A stretch of 64,000 nucleotides of DNA from Norana najaformis (lineage: Eukaryota; Annelida; Clitellata; Crassiclitellata; Hormogastridae), in contig OZ029920.1 of assembly GCA_964023275.1 (NCBI GenBank), positions 2,891,956-2,955,955 on the forward strand. The letters are read 5' to 3'. The notes beneath the pieces were generated by a model that saw only the letters and a list, made by a program, of their open reading frames with translations, ran no database searches and was not told the DNA's origin. Numbering within the stretch: the stretch's first letter is position 1; the number at the start of each line of letters is the position of its first letter. Position numbers and translations under genes: made by a program. Below are positions 1-11,280 of the stretch, piece after piece.

Positions 1-90
1 TCTTATGGCATCAAAAACCGTTGCCGTCGCCCTCCTGCTTTATCCAGGCTTGGGACTGGCACTAACCCAAAACAAGGCAGTAACGGTTTA
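1..90 (+). repeat. S element, cut by window edge
   Basis: The window opens inside an S element. Reading starts at the 'TCTTATGGCATCAAA' motif and runs to 'AAGGCAGTAACGGTTT'. The left end lies outside the window. S is the short mobile family described at 27230. Confidence 0.65.
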
Positions 91-745
91 AAGTGATTTC
101 ATGCAAACTGCGAATGTAAAATTTTGGCAACCGCTATGTAATTGTGTATAAACAGAGCCTAATATTAATTAGTCTCATAGAGTGTTCAACGACATCTTAC
201 GGCTGAAAGGGCCGTTTACTTCCACCTTACCTTAGATACATAACACTACAATGTACGGTAATATCGAAAATTAGACGAAAATAATTAATTTATAACATGG
301 ATAAAAATTATTTAAATGTGTGTAAACACAACCTAATATTAATTAAGGGCATCGAATGTTTCTTTAAAGACATCTTACAGTTGACCTCGACATTTCTTAT
401 CGTTTGACATTCTAAGAGTAGCGTTGGGGGCTGAGATTATCAATTTATTGCAGGGCCTAAAGGGATTTAAAGGTGTGTAAGCACAACACATTAATTACAA
501 GCCACGAATGTTTGTTTAACGACATCTTGCGGCTGTAAAGTGCCGTTAACTTCGATTTTTCGTCACTTTTGAGACCGTGCGATATAAAATGGCCCGATTA
601 AGAAAATGATCTAATGATATAGTGTAATAAAAATGATTTAAAAGTGTCTAAGCGTAACCAAATATCAATAATAGAATCCGGCATTAAACGACTTATCGGT
701 GCCAGGGCTGCTGATATCGACCTTACCTTAGTTTGTTGTCTAGTC

Positions 746-843
746 TGACGACATCTTATGGCATCAAAGGCCGTTGACGTCGCCCTCCTCCTTTATCCAG
801 GCTTGGGACTGGCACTACCCCCAAACAAGGCAGTGGCGGAGTT
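746..843 (+). repeat. S element or closely related half-unit
   Basis: It matches the S family from 'GACGACATCTTATGGCATC' to 'CAAGGCAGTGGCGGAGTTT'. It has the older CATCTTATGG form rather than CAGCTTATGG. I see no clear target-site duplication. Confidence 0.65.
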
Positions 844-1049
844 TGCTTACGATTAAATGAATATGAAACTTATTTATAACGTCAGGTGAAAGTGATTCAA
901 AGGGGTGTCTAATCGTAACCAAATATTATTAAATAGGTTCGAGGTTCAGCAACTTATCGCTGCCAGAGCCGTTGACATAAACGTTACCTTAGGTTTCTAA
1001 TCTAATTCGACACTCGTGTTTGACAGAAACGAGGCAACTATGGCGTCGA

Positions 1050-1260
1050 AAAGCAAATTAAAGCTGTGATAGCTCGAAACCTAGTATTAGGGTTCGTTAT
1101 TAGTTTCTAGGACTTACTTGGGCTGCCGAGGACGTTGCCGTCGACCTTCCTTTAATTTACAACAGCCTTATTTACATTTATTTCGTTAAAAAAGGTGAAT
1201 GACAAGGGCCCCATACCCGATTACAATTTGTTTTAAGGTAAGTCTCTAGTTAAACCTTGA
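1050..1260 (+). repeat. Module F, interrupted by LINE
   Basis: This holds the first half of module F, including 'TTAGTTTCTAGGACTTAC', the F-type motif and 'CGTTAAAAAAGGTGAATGA'. It stops where a LINE 3' end begins. The second half, with the reverse-type motif and 'TAGACACCTTTAAATCGC', resumes at about 1545-1700. That split supports insertion of the LINE into an existing unit. Confidence 0.6.
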
Positions 1261-1261
1261 G

Positions 1262-1543
1262 TACAGAAGAAGATTGCGTTCGGCTTCAAAAGGGGACTTT
1301 GAAGTCAGGAGAGTTAACCTACAGTTTGGTAAAAGAATGTTTGAAGTAGCTGGTCCAGCTGAGTGGAACTCTTTACCTGAATCTATTCGAAGATACTCTT
1401 CAATAGATAATTTTAAATTGAAACTTAAGACTCATTTATTCTCTCAGTCCTATAACTAATTATTATGTTATAACGCGTCCTTTGAGTAAGACATTGTTTT
1501 ATTAAGGCGCGTTATAAATATAAGTTGTATTGTATTGTATTGT
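1262..1543 (+). mobile_element. LINE 3' end (CR1/L2-like), truncated
   Basis: The + strand encodes the last 60 or so residues typical of CR1/L2-like LINE reverse-transcriptase proteins. 'FEVAGPAEWNSLPESIR' matches the family's AGPxxWNSLP block, and 'FKLKLKTHLF' its terminal block. A stop follows at 1459, then an AT-rich 3' UTR ending in a TATTG repeat. Everything upstream is missing, as expected for 5'-truncated LINE insertions. It interrupts array module F. Confidence 0.75.
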
Positions 1544-1722
1544 ATAAGTCACAGGAAATATCAAGGGCTTTGCAGCTGTGTACGATGTTGAAAAACACGC
1601 CATACTGCGAATATTAAGTTAATCTTAGACACCTTTAAATCGCTTTAACAATCATATATATAAGACATTTTCGGTAAATCGTTAGATGCGTTTCTTCGGA
1701 TAATTATCTTAGCTACACAAAA

Positions 1723-2150
1723 GATCTATGCTAACAGCCATGACAGTCGTACGATACTAAACCCTGAATGGGGTGAATGAAGCCCAGTTACATGCCATGA
1801 AACCACCCAACACGACTCCTTCTAATTCGATATAGGCTAAAACTCTACCGTACCCTCCAAGGAAAATTCAGGATTGGCCGATTCCTTAAGGTAGTCAACG
1901 CCGTAAAGCTCTCTTTCAGGATCCATCTCTAACTCTTCTGCGGTCACCGTAAGGGCAGTGTCTGGACCTTCGTTCCTTTACCGGCAACATTCTTTCCCTT
2001 TGTGCGTGCCTTCTTTAATATGTACTTTCTTTTCACCATCAGTCTACAATCTAGATCTTGTAACTATGAAACACCAGTCGTTCGCTAATTTCCGGGACAA
2101 AGAAGTCTTAAGGAAAGTCACTGCGTCTCTCCGTCATTTTCTTTTGTAGC
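1723..2150 (+). repeat. Module P copy 1
   Basis: It begins near 'GCCATGACAGTCGTACGAT', passes through 'TTCGATATAGGCTAAA' and 'GATTCAGGATTGGCC'-like text, then 'CGTTCCTTTACC', and runs into a minus-strand SINE at about 2150. This is one of the longest P copies and, with 23488 and 61178, defines the module. Confidence 0.7.
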
Positions 2151-2385
2151 TTCGAAGTTTGAGGGCGGCTGACCAGTCCACTTCTTCGCTGCCTGATCTC
2201 CTCAGCGACAGTTTACGATTGGTGTACTCCTTTTATTGTTCATTTTGCTACCAGATGTTGCAAGAGTAGGGGATATCGTTAAACATCTTCCTACCCTGAC
2301 GGAATTTTGAATCACCGACCTCTGTTTTGACAGTCTAGCACGTTAGTCACTCGACTATCACGCTCGCCAATTAGCAAAAATACGT
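2150..2385 (-). mobile_element. tRNA-derived SINE, minus strand
   Basis: On the minus strand, from about 2380 down, there is a tRNA-like head. A box-A-like stretch reads 'ATAGTCGAGTGACTAACG', and a box-B-like stretch reads 'GAGGTCGGTGATTCAAAA', about 30 bases apart. A related copy in the same module context lies at 40975-41165 and is closer to a tRNA. Both copies continue into the same downstream sequence, so the SINE was present before that part of the superunit was duplicated. Confidence 0.6.
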
Positions 2386-2527
2386 GAAAGATTTTAATTA
2401 ATTTAATTTAAGTATTTATTTGCACCGATTTCAACCTTTCGCATCGTTTTGCTCTTACGGTTAAGCAAATAATTACGAAAGACCATATTTGAGCGCCTTG
2501 TTTATTTAGTACTTGCAATGCCAACAC

Positions 2528-2670
2528 TGGCGACGATAACACACTGGAACTAGTATTGGTAGCTTCAGTTTTGCGACGCTGTGTCATATCGAAGAGGATT
2601 AGCGTCGCCCTCGTCTCTTATCAAGGCTTCGCGCTGGCACTAACTGACTAAAAGCAATGACAGACTGAAT
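2528..2670 (+). repeat. Module C copy
   Basis: It contains 'ACTGGCGACGATAACACAC', 'CTAGTATTGGTAG' and an S-like tail with 'GCGTCGCCCTCGTC'. Related copies are at 8033, 8690, 18500, 20955 and 45000. The tail resembles an S element, so module C probably contains an ancient S insertion. Confidence 0.65.
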
Positions 2671-3056
2671 TTTATAATAATATTATATGATACTATATCT
2701 ATGGTAATTTTATGTGACTTGATTAATTACTGGCAGTTTCAGATGTGTAAAGACTACACAGCATTTTATGTCGACTTTATAACAAATAACACCACTGAAC
2801 ATGAGAAATATGTAGCCTGTCTTAGAGCTTTTGAAAGGTGTCTAAAAAGAGCCTGGTACTAATTAGTTGCTGCGGATGTTTAACGCTTAGACACCTTTGA
2901 ATGACGTTTAGATAATATTATATATAGATCTATCATTTTTCGTTTAATCGCCAGGGTTCAGCAAAATTATGGTACGTATGTGAGCAAAGATCGAAGTCAA
3001 CGCAGTTGAAGCTTTACAGCTTTACAGTTTCCACGGCGTTGCATATTAAGATGAGG

Positions 3057-3360
3057 TCGATGTTAACAGCCGTAAGATGTCACTAAACCCTGAGTAGTAA
3101 CTCGGTGGAATGGGGTGACTCCAATCCAGTTCTATGTCCTAAGCCACCCACATCTCTACCCTTTCTACTTTCGTGATAGGCAATAATCGTTTCCTTTCTG
3201 CGTGCCTTTGAACTACGGACTTTCTCCTCACCATCTCGTAACTCTGGAACTAACGCCAATAATCTGAAACAACAGTCGTTCCCTTTGCTGTTGGGACAGA
3301 GGCGTCTAAAGTGGAGTCTGCGTTTTTGCGCCCTGGACACCAGGTTATTGGGCAACACAG
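3057..3360 (+). repeat. Module P copy 2
   Basis: It runs from 'AACAGCCGTAAGATGTCAC' through 'ATAGGCAATAATCG' to 'TTATTGGGCAACACAG'. The minus strand stays open across the copy, as it does at 27390. The shared minus-strand wording 'RTGLESP' comes with common descent and is not by itself proof of a protein. Confidence 0.7.
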
Positions 3361-3461
3361 CTTTTCATTAACATTCGGCTGTCGCTCAGAAAAGTAAAGC
3401 TGCTTTTAGGTGCAAATTTCTACTTTGAGTAAATTCAATATATTAAATTAAATTATATTAA

Positions 3462-3525
3462 TCATCATATCATATCATATCATATCACATCACATCACAT
3501 CATATCACATCACATCATATTGTCA
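3462..3525. repeat. CATAT/CACAT microsatellite
   Basis: Short direct repeats of CATAT and CACAT. Similar tracts lie at the equivalent place in other superunits (5229-5265, 14395-14620, 17680-17755), so the microsatellite seed is part of the superunit. Confidence 0.85.
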
Positions 3526-3599
3526 TAATTGTACTGCTTTATATGATATTAGCTTCTCCTCATCAACTTTTAAATATTTGTAAAGTTCTTATACAAAAT

Positions 3600-4120
3600 G
3601 TTTCATTTTTTAACGACATGTTATGGCACCGAAAGCCGTTGACATCTACTTTATCACACACACACTAGTGGAATGAAATAAAAACGAACGAACGAAAATG
3701 AGGAATATATAGGTTGGGAATGAACACTTTAAATGCGTCTAAACAGAGCCTAATACTAATTAGTAGCATCGGATGTTTAACGACTAACATCTAACGGTGG
3801 CCATGGAGTTTAGTTTTTGCAGTGTATTGCAGTGAAGTTTAAGCGAGAAATTATACATATATAACATAAACTGGAAATGATTTAAAGGTGTCTAAGGGCA
3901 CCTGATTATAATTAACAGCATCGAATGTTTAACGACATATGGTTGCCAGGGCCGTTGATGTTGACGGTACATTACGTTTTAAGTCTTACATGAGACTCGT
4001 GGTTGGTAAAATGAGGCATTTATAATGTAGAAATATCGAATTAAAGGTATCAAAACAAGCATATATATTGCTCATTTTCGTTCATTTGCTATTGTATTTG
4101 CAACATAAAATAACATAAAA
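3600..4120 (+). repeat. Modules D and E in tandem
   Basis: Module D has the F-type motif followed by 'ACACACTAGTGG' and 'AACGAACGAAAATGAGG'. Module E has 'AACTGGAAATGATTTAAAGG' and 'AAAATGAGGCATTTATAATG'. They lead directly into module P at 4131. The same D-E-P order is seen at 8870-9690 and 21150-22078. Confidence 0.7.
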
Positions 4121-4130
4121 TAAGATAAGG

Positions 4131-4375
4131 TCGATGTTAACGGCCATGACAGCCGTGAGATGTCACTAAACTTCGTGCAACCATCGTTATATATATATAT
4201 ATATTATATATTATATATATATTATATATTATATATATATTATATATTATATATATATTATATATTATATATATATGATATTAGGTGGAGCGGAGGTGAC
4301 TCCAACCAGCTCTATGCCCTAAGTCACCCACATAAGAAAAGTGAGAGTTGGTCGGTAGGTAACACAGAGGAACAA
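4131..4375 (+). repeat. Module P copy 3 with TA expansion
   Basis: The start of P ('GGCCATGACAGCCGTGAGAT') is followed by a TA-rich tract at 4187-4277 made of about four 20-bp sub-repeats. P then resumes with 'GGTGGAGCGGAGGTGACTCC'. The tract sits where P has a 'TTTGTATGATA'-like stretch, so it grew from within the unit. Confidence 0.7.
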
Positions 4376-4379
4376 TAAC

Positions 4380-6280
4380 GAGTCAGTCAGTTGCCTAGGC
4401 ACTTAATAGTAGCCTCACAAAAGCAAAGGTGTTGTTAGGCGTTGAGTACTGCTTAGATTAAATGTGTTATATTATGCTAATAACATAAAATAAGTTATCA
4501 AACTTTTATTGAATTTATTTTTGATTATATTAGTCTCTTCTCAACCACTGTTAAAAACGGGTTAAGTTCTTATATAAAATTTTAGAAATTCTTCGGGTTT
4601 CATTAAGTCTTGAATTTAAAAAAAAACAAGTAAATCAGCAAGGTTAGTTCGACGTCAATGGTCTTGCAGTCACAAGATGTCGTTCAACACCGGAAACTCT
4701 ATTTTGTCAGCTTTAGACACCTTTTAATAGCTTTTAACGTCGTTATAAAGACCTCGTTTTCAAATGTCGATCAAGCTTACGGTTCTTTTTTTGGTATATC
4801 GATGTCAACGGTGATGGCTGCCATAAGATGCCGTTAAATTTCCGTCAAAATGTTAAATATTAATAGCGGCAAATATTAGGAAACGCTAAGACGTTTTAAT
4901 CGCTTTTTCGACGTTACAGATATTCCAATATTTTGTGCGAACAATTACAGTAAAACGACAAAAGGTAATGTGGACATCGAGCAAGGAAAGGTAAGTTATA
5001 AAGGTACGGTTAGGGAGCATTAAGAATTTACGGTTGGGTTACATATCTAGATACCTTATATAGCGCCTTTTTAGTACCTCCAAGATGTCGTTAGGAGCTA
5101 ATAACTACATTAGTTTGATGTATTATATTAAAATAAAATATATAAATTATGCATTCATGATTATATTATATTAAATTGTATGAATTATCATAATTAAATT
5201 ATTTCGCATCGTATCATATATTACAATCATATTATATCATATCACATCACATCACATAATATCATATTGTCATATTTATATTGCATTATACTGAGTTTTA
5301 TTAAATGATATTAGTCTATTTTCAACCTATGTTAAATACCGGTGAAGTTCTTTTACGAAATGTTCCAAATTATTTCTTAGTTCCACTTCTTATGATTATT
5401 TATAGTCGATGATAATGCCGCAGGCAGCCATAAGATGGCATTAATAACTCTTCAAAATGTTAAATAATAATAGCCATTAACATTAGGAATGACACGACAG
5501 TTTCAATCGCTTTATCGACTTTGTATATATTTCTACTTTTTTTCTGCGAACTCTAGGCTGTACTATTGGTCATAATGTTATATTTATACGACAAGGTAAA
5601 GTCGACAGAACTCTGGTTTTTGAGGTTAGGTAAAATTTAATCTTCGTCCAATTCCGTTGTCTCCCAATCGTGAATCTTCTGGAGTCAATGTAAACCGAGC
5701 TGGCATCAATAAGGTGTCTTTGAGCAATGGAAACGACAACACTACTAATCTTGTGGCTAAACAATGGATAATACTGCTAGAAATACTTATAATATTACTA
5801 TCAATTCGTGTTATTTAAATGTTCTATCTAGTAATGTCCACTGAATAACATCTTGTTACTGCCATTGAGTGGCACCACCCGACTAGAGGCAGTGGAGGAG
5901 GTGACCACAGTTTAACGACATTCTATGGTGCCCAAGGCCGTTTATACCAGCAGCATAGATTTTGTAAAGTCACTCGATTGTGGGCACAGAAAGGAATATA
6001 TAAATTTGAAAGAAGCGACATAAAGATCAAGTATTACTAAGTTGCATAGAATACTTAACGATATTTTACGGCTCCCATTTCCTCGTATATAATACTGAAT
6101 TTCAGCGTCACTAGCCATCTACAGACGAAAACGGCTTCTTTATAAAGTTGAATAAGTCTGATTTAGAGGTGTTTAATTAAGCGTAACTTAATATTATTAA
6201 TAGAATTTCTCCTGTAACACCAAATCGCTGCCAGCGTCGTTGCCTTGGGTTTCTAGACTAATCTGACACTCGTGGTTGAG
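4380..6280 (+). repeat. Modules H and G and degenerate half-units
   Basis: Module H ('GCACTTAATAGTAGCCTCAC' at 4400; again near 5045) alternates with module G ('TTCTCAACCACTGTTAAAAA' near 4535; again near 5315) and with isolated forward and reverse half-units. There is no convincing gene. A CATAT/CACAT tract lies at 5229-5265. Confidence 0.6.
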
Positions 6281-6284
6281 AGAA

Positions 6285-6640
6285 ACGAGGTATATATATA
6301 GCGTAGAGAACGGGAATTAAAGGTGTAAAAACTATAAACGTTGCCTAATATTATCACTATTCATTATCAGTATCGAAAACATCTAATGGCTGCCAGGGCC
6401 ATTGATGTCGACCGTGCTTTACTTTACAATAACCGTAATATTTAAACATTATTCATTAAAAGAGGTGAATGAATAGGAATCCCAAACCCGATAACCATTT
6501 GTTTTAAGGCAAATTACAGTCGATGTCAACGGCTTGGCAGCCGTGTACGATGTTGCTACGAGCGTCAGGTTACGCTAAGACACCTTTAAATCGGTTTTTA
6601 CAAAATTTTATATAACACATTTTCGGTAAAAATTTTTAAT
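6285..6640 (+). repeat. Module F copy
   Basis: It contains 'TGCCTAATATTATCAC', the F-type motif, 'CATTAAAAGAGGTGAATGA', then the reverse-type motif 'GGCTTGGCAGCCGTGTACG' and 'ACGCTAAGACACCTTTAAAT'. The two motifs face each other across about 110 bases, so the transcript could fold back. Confidence 0.65.
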
Positions 6641-6665
6641 TTTGGTCGTTCTCAGTAGAATAAAG

Positions 6666-6886
6666 CTGATGCTAACGACCATGACAGCCGTAAGATGTCA
6701 CTAAACTTTGAGCAGCAGTTGCGATTTGTATGATGCTCGGTAGACGTCACTCCAACCCAATTATATGGCCTGAACCTCACACCCCCTACGCCTTCCACTT
6801 TCGATATAGGCTAAAATGGTTTCTCCTCGGGCATTGTCCTTCCTCTCCAAAGAAGATTCACGATTGGGAGACAACAATGTAAAGTT
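6666..6886 (+). repeat. Module P copy 4, 3' part replaced by LINE
   Basis: Starts 'GACCATGACAGCCGTAAGAT' and carries 'CGATATAGGCTAAAATGG' and 'AGAAGATTCACGATTGG'. It ends at about 6886, where a minus-strand LINE 3' end begins. Confidence 0.7.
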
Positions 6887-7180
6887 TTGAATCATAATCG
6901 TAATTCCAAGATTTCTACAGCGCCCAACGAAAGCGCGCCGCGGGGACCAGCCTATTCACAGGCGCTCAGTCAAAACAAAGTCGATAGGCAAAAGGGTTCG
7001 GTTCCGGGTCAAGATTCAAGAGTCAGGCAGAGAGACAGCGTGGCAGCTACGGTGGGTGATGTTTGGGGTTGGAGAGCAGAGACAGATATGAGGAAGAAGG
7101 GGTGTCAGGATAGGATCTGTGGAAGAGGAATGTTTTCAGTTTTGAGTGAAAGAACGAAGCAGAAATTGCAATCGGTGTCT
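6886..7180 (-). mobile_element. LINE 3' end, minus strand ('KHHPP' CR1/L2 family)
   Basis: The + strand reads the reverse complement of a LINE 3' UTR: 'GATTTCTACAGCGCCCAACG', 'CACAGGCGCTCAGTCAAAAC', then 'GGTGGGTGATGTTTGG', which on the minus strand covers the end of the coding region. The same 3' end recurs at 16585, 17800 (+), 39066 and 43628. Only the 3'-most 300 bp are present. Confidence 0.75.
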
Positions 7181-7309
7181 AAGATTAACATTTTTATAGA
7201 ATCCTGTGTTTAACAACTTATCGCTGACAAGGCCGTTGATATCAACTTTGCCTTACTTTTTTAATCTAATCTGAAACTCGTGTTTGAGAAAAACGATGTA
7301 CTTATAACG

Positions 7310-7612
7310 TAGAAAAGTAAATTAAAGCAGTAAAAACTCTAAATATTATTAGTACTTTTAGTTTCTAGAGGCCGTTGGCATGGACCATGACCTTTCTCAC
7401 TATAACTGTCATGTTTATATATTTGATTCGTTAAAGCAGGTGAACTACAATGGCACCAACATCCGCTAACGACTTGTAATGATAGGTTCCGGTCGAAGTC
7501 AACGGCACTGGCATCAGCGTACCATGTAGCTAAATACGTCGAACCACAAATATTAGGTTACGCTTAGACACCTTTAAGTCCTTTTTCAGAAAACTATTAA
7601 CCTCCTAAACCT
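7310..7612 (+). repeat. Module F copy
   Basis: It follows an E-like end ('AACTCGTGTTTGAGAAAAAC') and has 'GCAGGTGAACTACAATGG', 'ACTGGCATCAGCGTACCATG' and 'ACGCTTAGACACCTTTAAGT'. A minus-strand S-like sequence follows directly. Confidence 0.65.
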
Positions 7613-7621
7613 TAAGCTGAG

Positions 7622-7725
7622 TAACTCCGCGACCTACCTTAGTCGGGTGGTGCCAGTCCCAAGCATGGATAATGGATGAGGGCGACGTCAACGGCCATAA
7701 GATGTCCCTAAACATTGAAACTACT
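7622..7725 (-). repeat. S element, diverged, minus strand
   Basis: Reading on + from 'AACTCCGCGACC' through 'GCCAGTCCCAAGCATGG' to 'CCATAAGATGTCCCTAAAC'. This is the reverse orientation of the S family, with several substitutions. Confidence 0.6.
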
Positions 7726-8032
7726 GCTGATCAGTAACTGATCGATTTGATAACGGCAGCTGTAACAATAAGATGTTAAACTCTCGAAATAAATAAAATA
7801 AATAAATAAAATAGAATATCATGCGCCCTAATTACCAGAAAAAACAGTGTAAACGGTTTTAATTAGGTCTTAATTTGGTCATAATTCAACCATATCGCAT
7901 CGATTTGATATTTCGATTAGGCAAAATAAAAGACTTGATCGGAAGGCACTTTGTTAGTAGTGGTAGTTTTAGCAACTTTTGGCCGTCAAAGCCGTTCACG
8001 CAGACCGTAACATTTACATTTACATTTACCTA

Positions 8033-8175
8033 ACACTGAAGACAATCATATACTGGAACGAGTGTTGGTAGGTTCTGTTTAACGACGCTGTGTCATAACG
8101 AAAATCATTAGCTTCGCATTCGTCCTTAATGCAGGCTTGCGACTAACACCATCCGACTAAAGGCAGTGGCAGACT
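8033..8175 (+). repeat. Module C copy
   Basis: 'ACTGAAGACAATCATATACT', 'AGTGTTGGTAGGTTCTG' and an S-like tail. It is colinear with 2528 and 45000. Confidence 0.6.
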
Positions 8176-8689
8176 TAAAATTACACTATTATTTTGTGTT
8201 TTATTGTATTCTTGTTAATATTATATAATGTAGACTCAATTAGTAGTAGTTTCAATTGCTTAATGACATCTCATTTGGGCGAAACAGTTTACATCGACTT
8301 TATAATCAGCAATTAAAAGAACCAGATAAGATAAGTTACGGTCGACATCAACTGGCAGCCGTGTACGGTGTTGCTAAATACGCCGTAGTACAAATATTAG
8401 GTTACGCTTAGACACCTTTAAATCGTTTCTCTATAACATTATGTATATCTCAGTTTCGTTCCATCGATATTGAATAACGTCAAAAATTTTTAAGGATGGC
8501 TGTTAAACGGATGAAATAGTTGGTGCTGCATTCAGCATTCCCAGTTTAAAGATTGACAGGAAAATCAGGATATCTAATCTCTCCAGTATTTATTCGACTG
8601 AACACATTGTCTTTAAGGTGTATCGTCCAAAATGAAACCAAGCTAAACTTTAATTTTCCTGTTTTTCCTGATTCGTTCAGTGTTCTCAC

Positions 8690-9445
8690 TTCTTTTAAAG
8701 ACGATGTGTCATATCGAAGATGATTGGCGTCGACCTCCTCTTTTATCCAGGATTCGGACTCTCACCACCCGACAAAAGTTAGTGGCGGAATTAATATTCA
8801 CAGTATTATGTAATATTCATGTACTATGTATAATATTACATTTAATAATTTACGTTAGTATTATATAACTTAACGACATCTTATGGCACCGGAAGCCGTT
8901 GATTTGACTTTATAATACACACACTAGTGGAGAAAGATATAAACGAACGACCTAAAATTAGGAATATGTAGAGTGGGAATGAGCACTTTAAATGCATCTA
9001 AACAGAGCCTAATAATAATTAGTATCATCGGGTGTTTAAAGAATTAACATCTTGCGGCGGCCATGACCTTTGACTTCGACGTGGAACCAGGACGTGGGCG
9101 TTTGTTTAGTTTTTCCAATGTTTAATGACGTTGGATGACATCAACGTATGACATTAACTGACGTTTAAAGGAGAAATGATATTTATATATAACATTAACT
9201 GGAACTGCTTTAAAGGTGTCTGATGGCGCCTAATATAATTAACATAATGGCATGTTTAACGACTTATGGCTGCCAAGGCCATTCATATAGACGTTACCCT
9301 ACGTTTTTGGTCTAAGTTGAGACTCATGATTGGTAAAATGAGGCATTTATAATGTAGAAAAATCAAAATAAATATATCGGAACAAGTTTATATGTTGCTC
9401 ATTTTCTTTCATTCGCTATTGTATTTGCATCATTCATGTATAAGA
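8690..9445 (+). repeat. Modules C, D and E, in order
   Basis: This is a clear in-order run: the S-like tail of C at 8692-8790, D at 8875-9060 ('CACACTAGTGGAG', 'AACGAACGACCTAAAATTAG'), and E at 9175-9370 ('GAAATGATATTTATATATAA', 'AATGAGGCATTTATAATGTA'). Module P follows at once. Confidence 0.7.
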
Positions 9446-9446
9446 T

Positions 9447-9690
9447 AGGGTCGATGTTAACGGACATGACAGCCGTGAGATGTCACTAAACACTGCGCAG
9501 CCATCGCTCTGTGTATGCTATTAGGTGAAGCGTGGACTCCAACGCAGTTCTTTGGTCTGAGCCACCCATATCACTACTCGTACTTTCGATATAGGCCAAA
9601 TGGTCGTTCGGTATCGTCTTCGCCCCGTTGTGTCCTATCTCTTCAAGGATGATTCAGGTTTATCAGCTTTGGTTCAATGTATTACATCAC
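9447..9690 (+). repeat. Module P copy 5
   Basis: Begins 'GGACATGACAGCCGTGAGAT' and reaches 'GGATGATTCAGG'. The later part of P is missing and module G follows ('TTCTCAGCCACTGTTGAAT'). Confidence 0.7.
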
Positions 9691-9917
9691 ATAATATAAA
9701 ATAAGTTATCATAGTCATTTTAAATTTATATTTAATTATTTTTGTCTCTTCTCAGCCACTGTTGAATACGGGTTATACGGAATGCTCCAAATTTTTCGGG
9801 TTTCCGTTAGTTTTGGATTTAAAAACAAGTTAATCAACTCGAGTTAATCAAGTTCGTCGCCAATAGCTTCGTGGTCGTCACAAGATATCATTAAACTCTC
9901 GAAACTATATTTTGCCT

Positions 9918-10790
9918 ATTGTAATTGTAATTGTAATTGTAAGTTTAAATTTGTATAGCGCCTCTTCAAGCAAAAACTAATCAGTGGCGCTCACTGCGCT
10001 AGACTTGATGTTAAAAGTCACTAATGATGTTAAGTGTCATTAAGAACAGAATAGTATCCTGCAAGTGAACATAACTCAGACAACTAGAAGAGTCACCAAT
10101 GGCAAGCTCGCGCACACACGCAAAGCCATACCAACAGATTCCCAACTAGAGTTAAAAGATGATGGCATGTTCTGAAGCCCCGAAGTTCCTGAAGCTCGTG
10201 GCACCAAGGATGAGGAATGAAGAATGACGATGGGCGATGTGATCCGCCGCCGATGGCACACGGTTGTCTCACCGTCCAACAGTCCCTCGCAGGTGGAAAG
10301 CCACGCGGCGATCAGATATTCCCCGATCCGAAGGATATACGCAGGACGGACAGGTATTCATCGCCCGCCGGCCGGTAGGTTGTTAGGCCGTTAGTTAGTT
10401 GAACCATTCCGTGGCTGACAGTCGGAGCCAGTCCTAAGACTTTCTTCGCCCTTCCTCCACCGAGACAAATTCCCGGCGTAGACGGCGTGCGTTAGTCTGA
10501 AGGTCCGCAGCTCGATATTCAAGCTGGAAGCCTGTCCCCCCTCTGTTGGTGGACTCTTCCAGGCACAGAAGGTCACGAAAACAGGCAAAGAAACCGTCCG
10601 CATTGCAGTAAATCCGTGTCAGAAAGGAAAAATAATTCTGACATGCTGACTCCGCAACAGAAAGCAACGAAACTGCAGAAAATTATCGAGCTTATGCCAC
10701 GCTAGACGATATAATCTGTCAAAATGACACATAGAAAGCCACGCGGCCAACATGGCCGCGGGCCTATGGTCAGATAGCAATTCAAGAAGC
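9918..10790 (-). mobile_element. GC-rich insertion, probable retroelement 3' region, minus strand
   Basis: Array module G is interrupted between 'CTATATTTTGCCTAT' and 'AGCTATAAAGAAATCG', which are adjacent in intact G copies. The insert starts with four TTGTAA-type repeats and 'TATAGCGCC.CTTCAAGCAA', closely like the minus-strand LINE tail at 30768. This suggests a LINE-type 3' end on the minus strand. The remainder is GC-rich and I recognise no domain in it. I see no clear target-site duplication. Confidence 0.45.
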
Positions 10791-11049
10791 TATAAAGAAA
10801 TCGTTTTCAATAGTTGATCAAGGTACAAAATTTTCTGAAATATCCGGGTTTCAATAAGCTATGGATTTAAAAACAGAAATTCAGCAACTCTAGAGGTAGG
10901 TAAGGTCGAAGTTAATGGCTTTGGAAGTCATAAAATAAGGTTAAACACCCGATACAACGTTATTCTAGATTTAGACACCTTTAAATAGCTCAATATGACT
11001 TTATAAAGCTGTTGTTTTCGTTCTGTAGATGACTTGTTCAGCTGTACTA

Positions 11050-11280
11050 CCTCGTATGGTCGACGTCAACTGCATTGCCAGCAATCAGTTTATTTAAACA
11101 ATGCAAACCATAATTACAACTATTTACAATATTCATAAACATGTCCGAAGTTCTTATACAAACTCTTTGGAATTCTTCTGGTTTCAATAAGCTTTGGGTT
11201 TTAAAAAGAAATTAATCAGCTCTGGAGGAAAGCGAGGTCAAAGTTAATGAAATTGGCAGCCAAAAGATGTCGTTAACCAT
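11050..11280 (+). repeat. Module G and reverse half-units
   Basis: Contains 'GAAGTTCTTATACAAACTC', 'TTCAATAAGCTTTGGGTTTT', 'GGAAAGCGAGGTCAAAG' and 'GCAGCCAAAAGATGTCGTTA'. The same text recurs at 15420-15560 and 63700-63850 with few changes. Confidence 0.65.
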
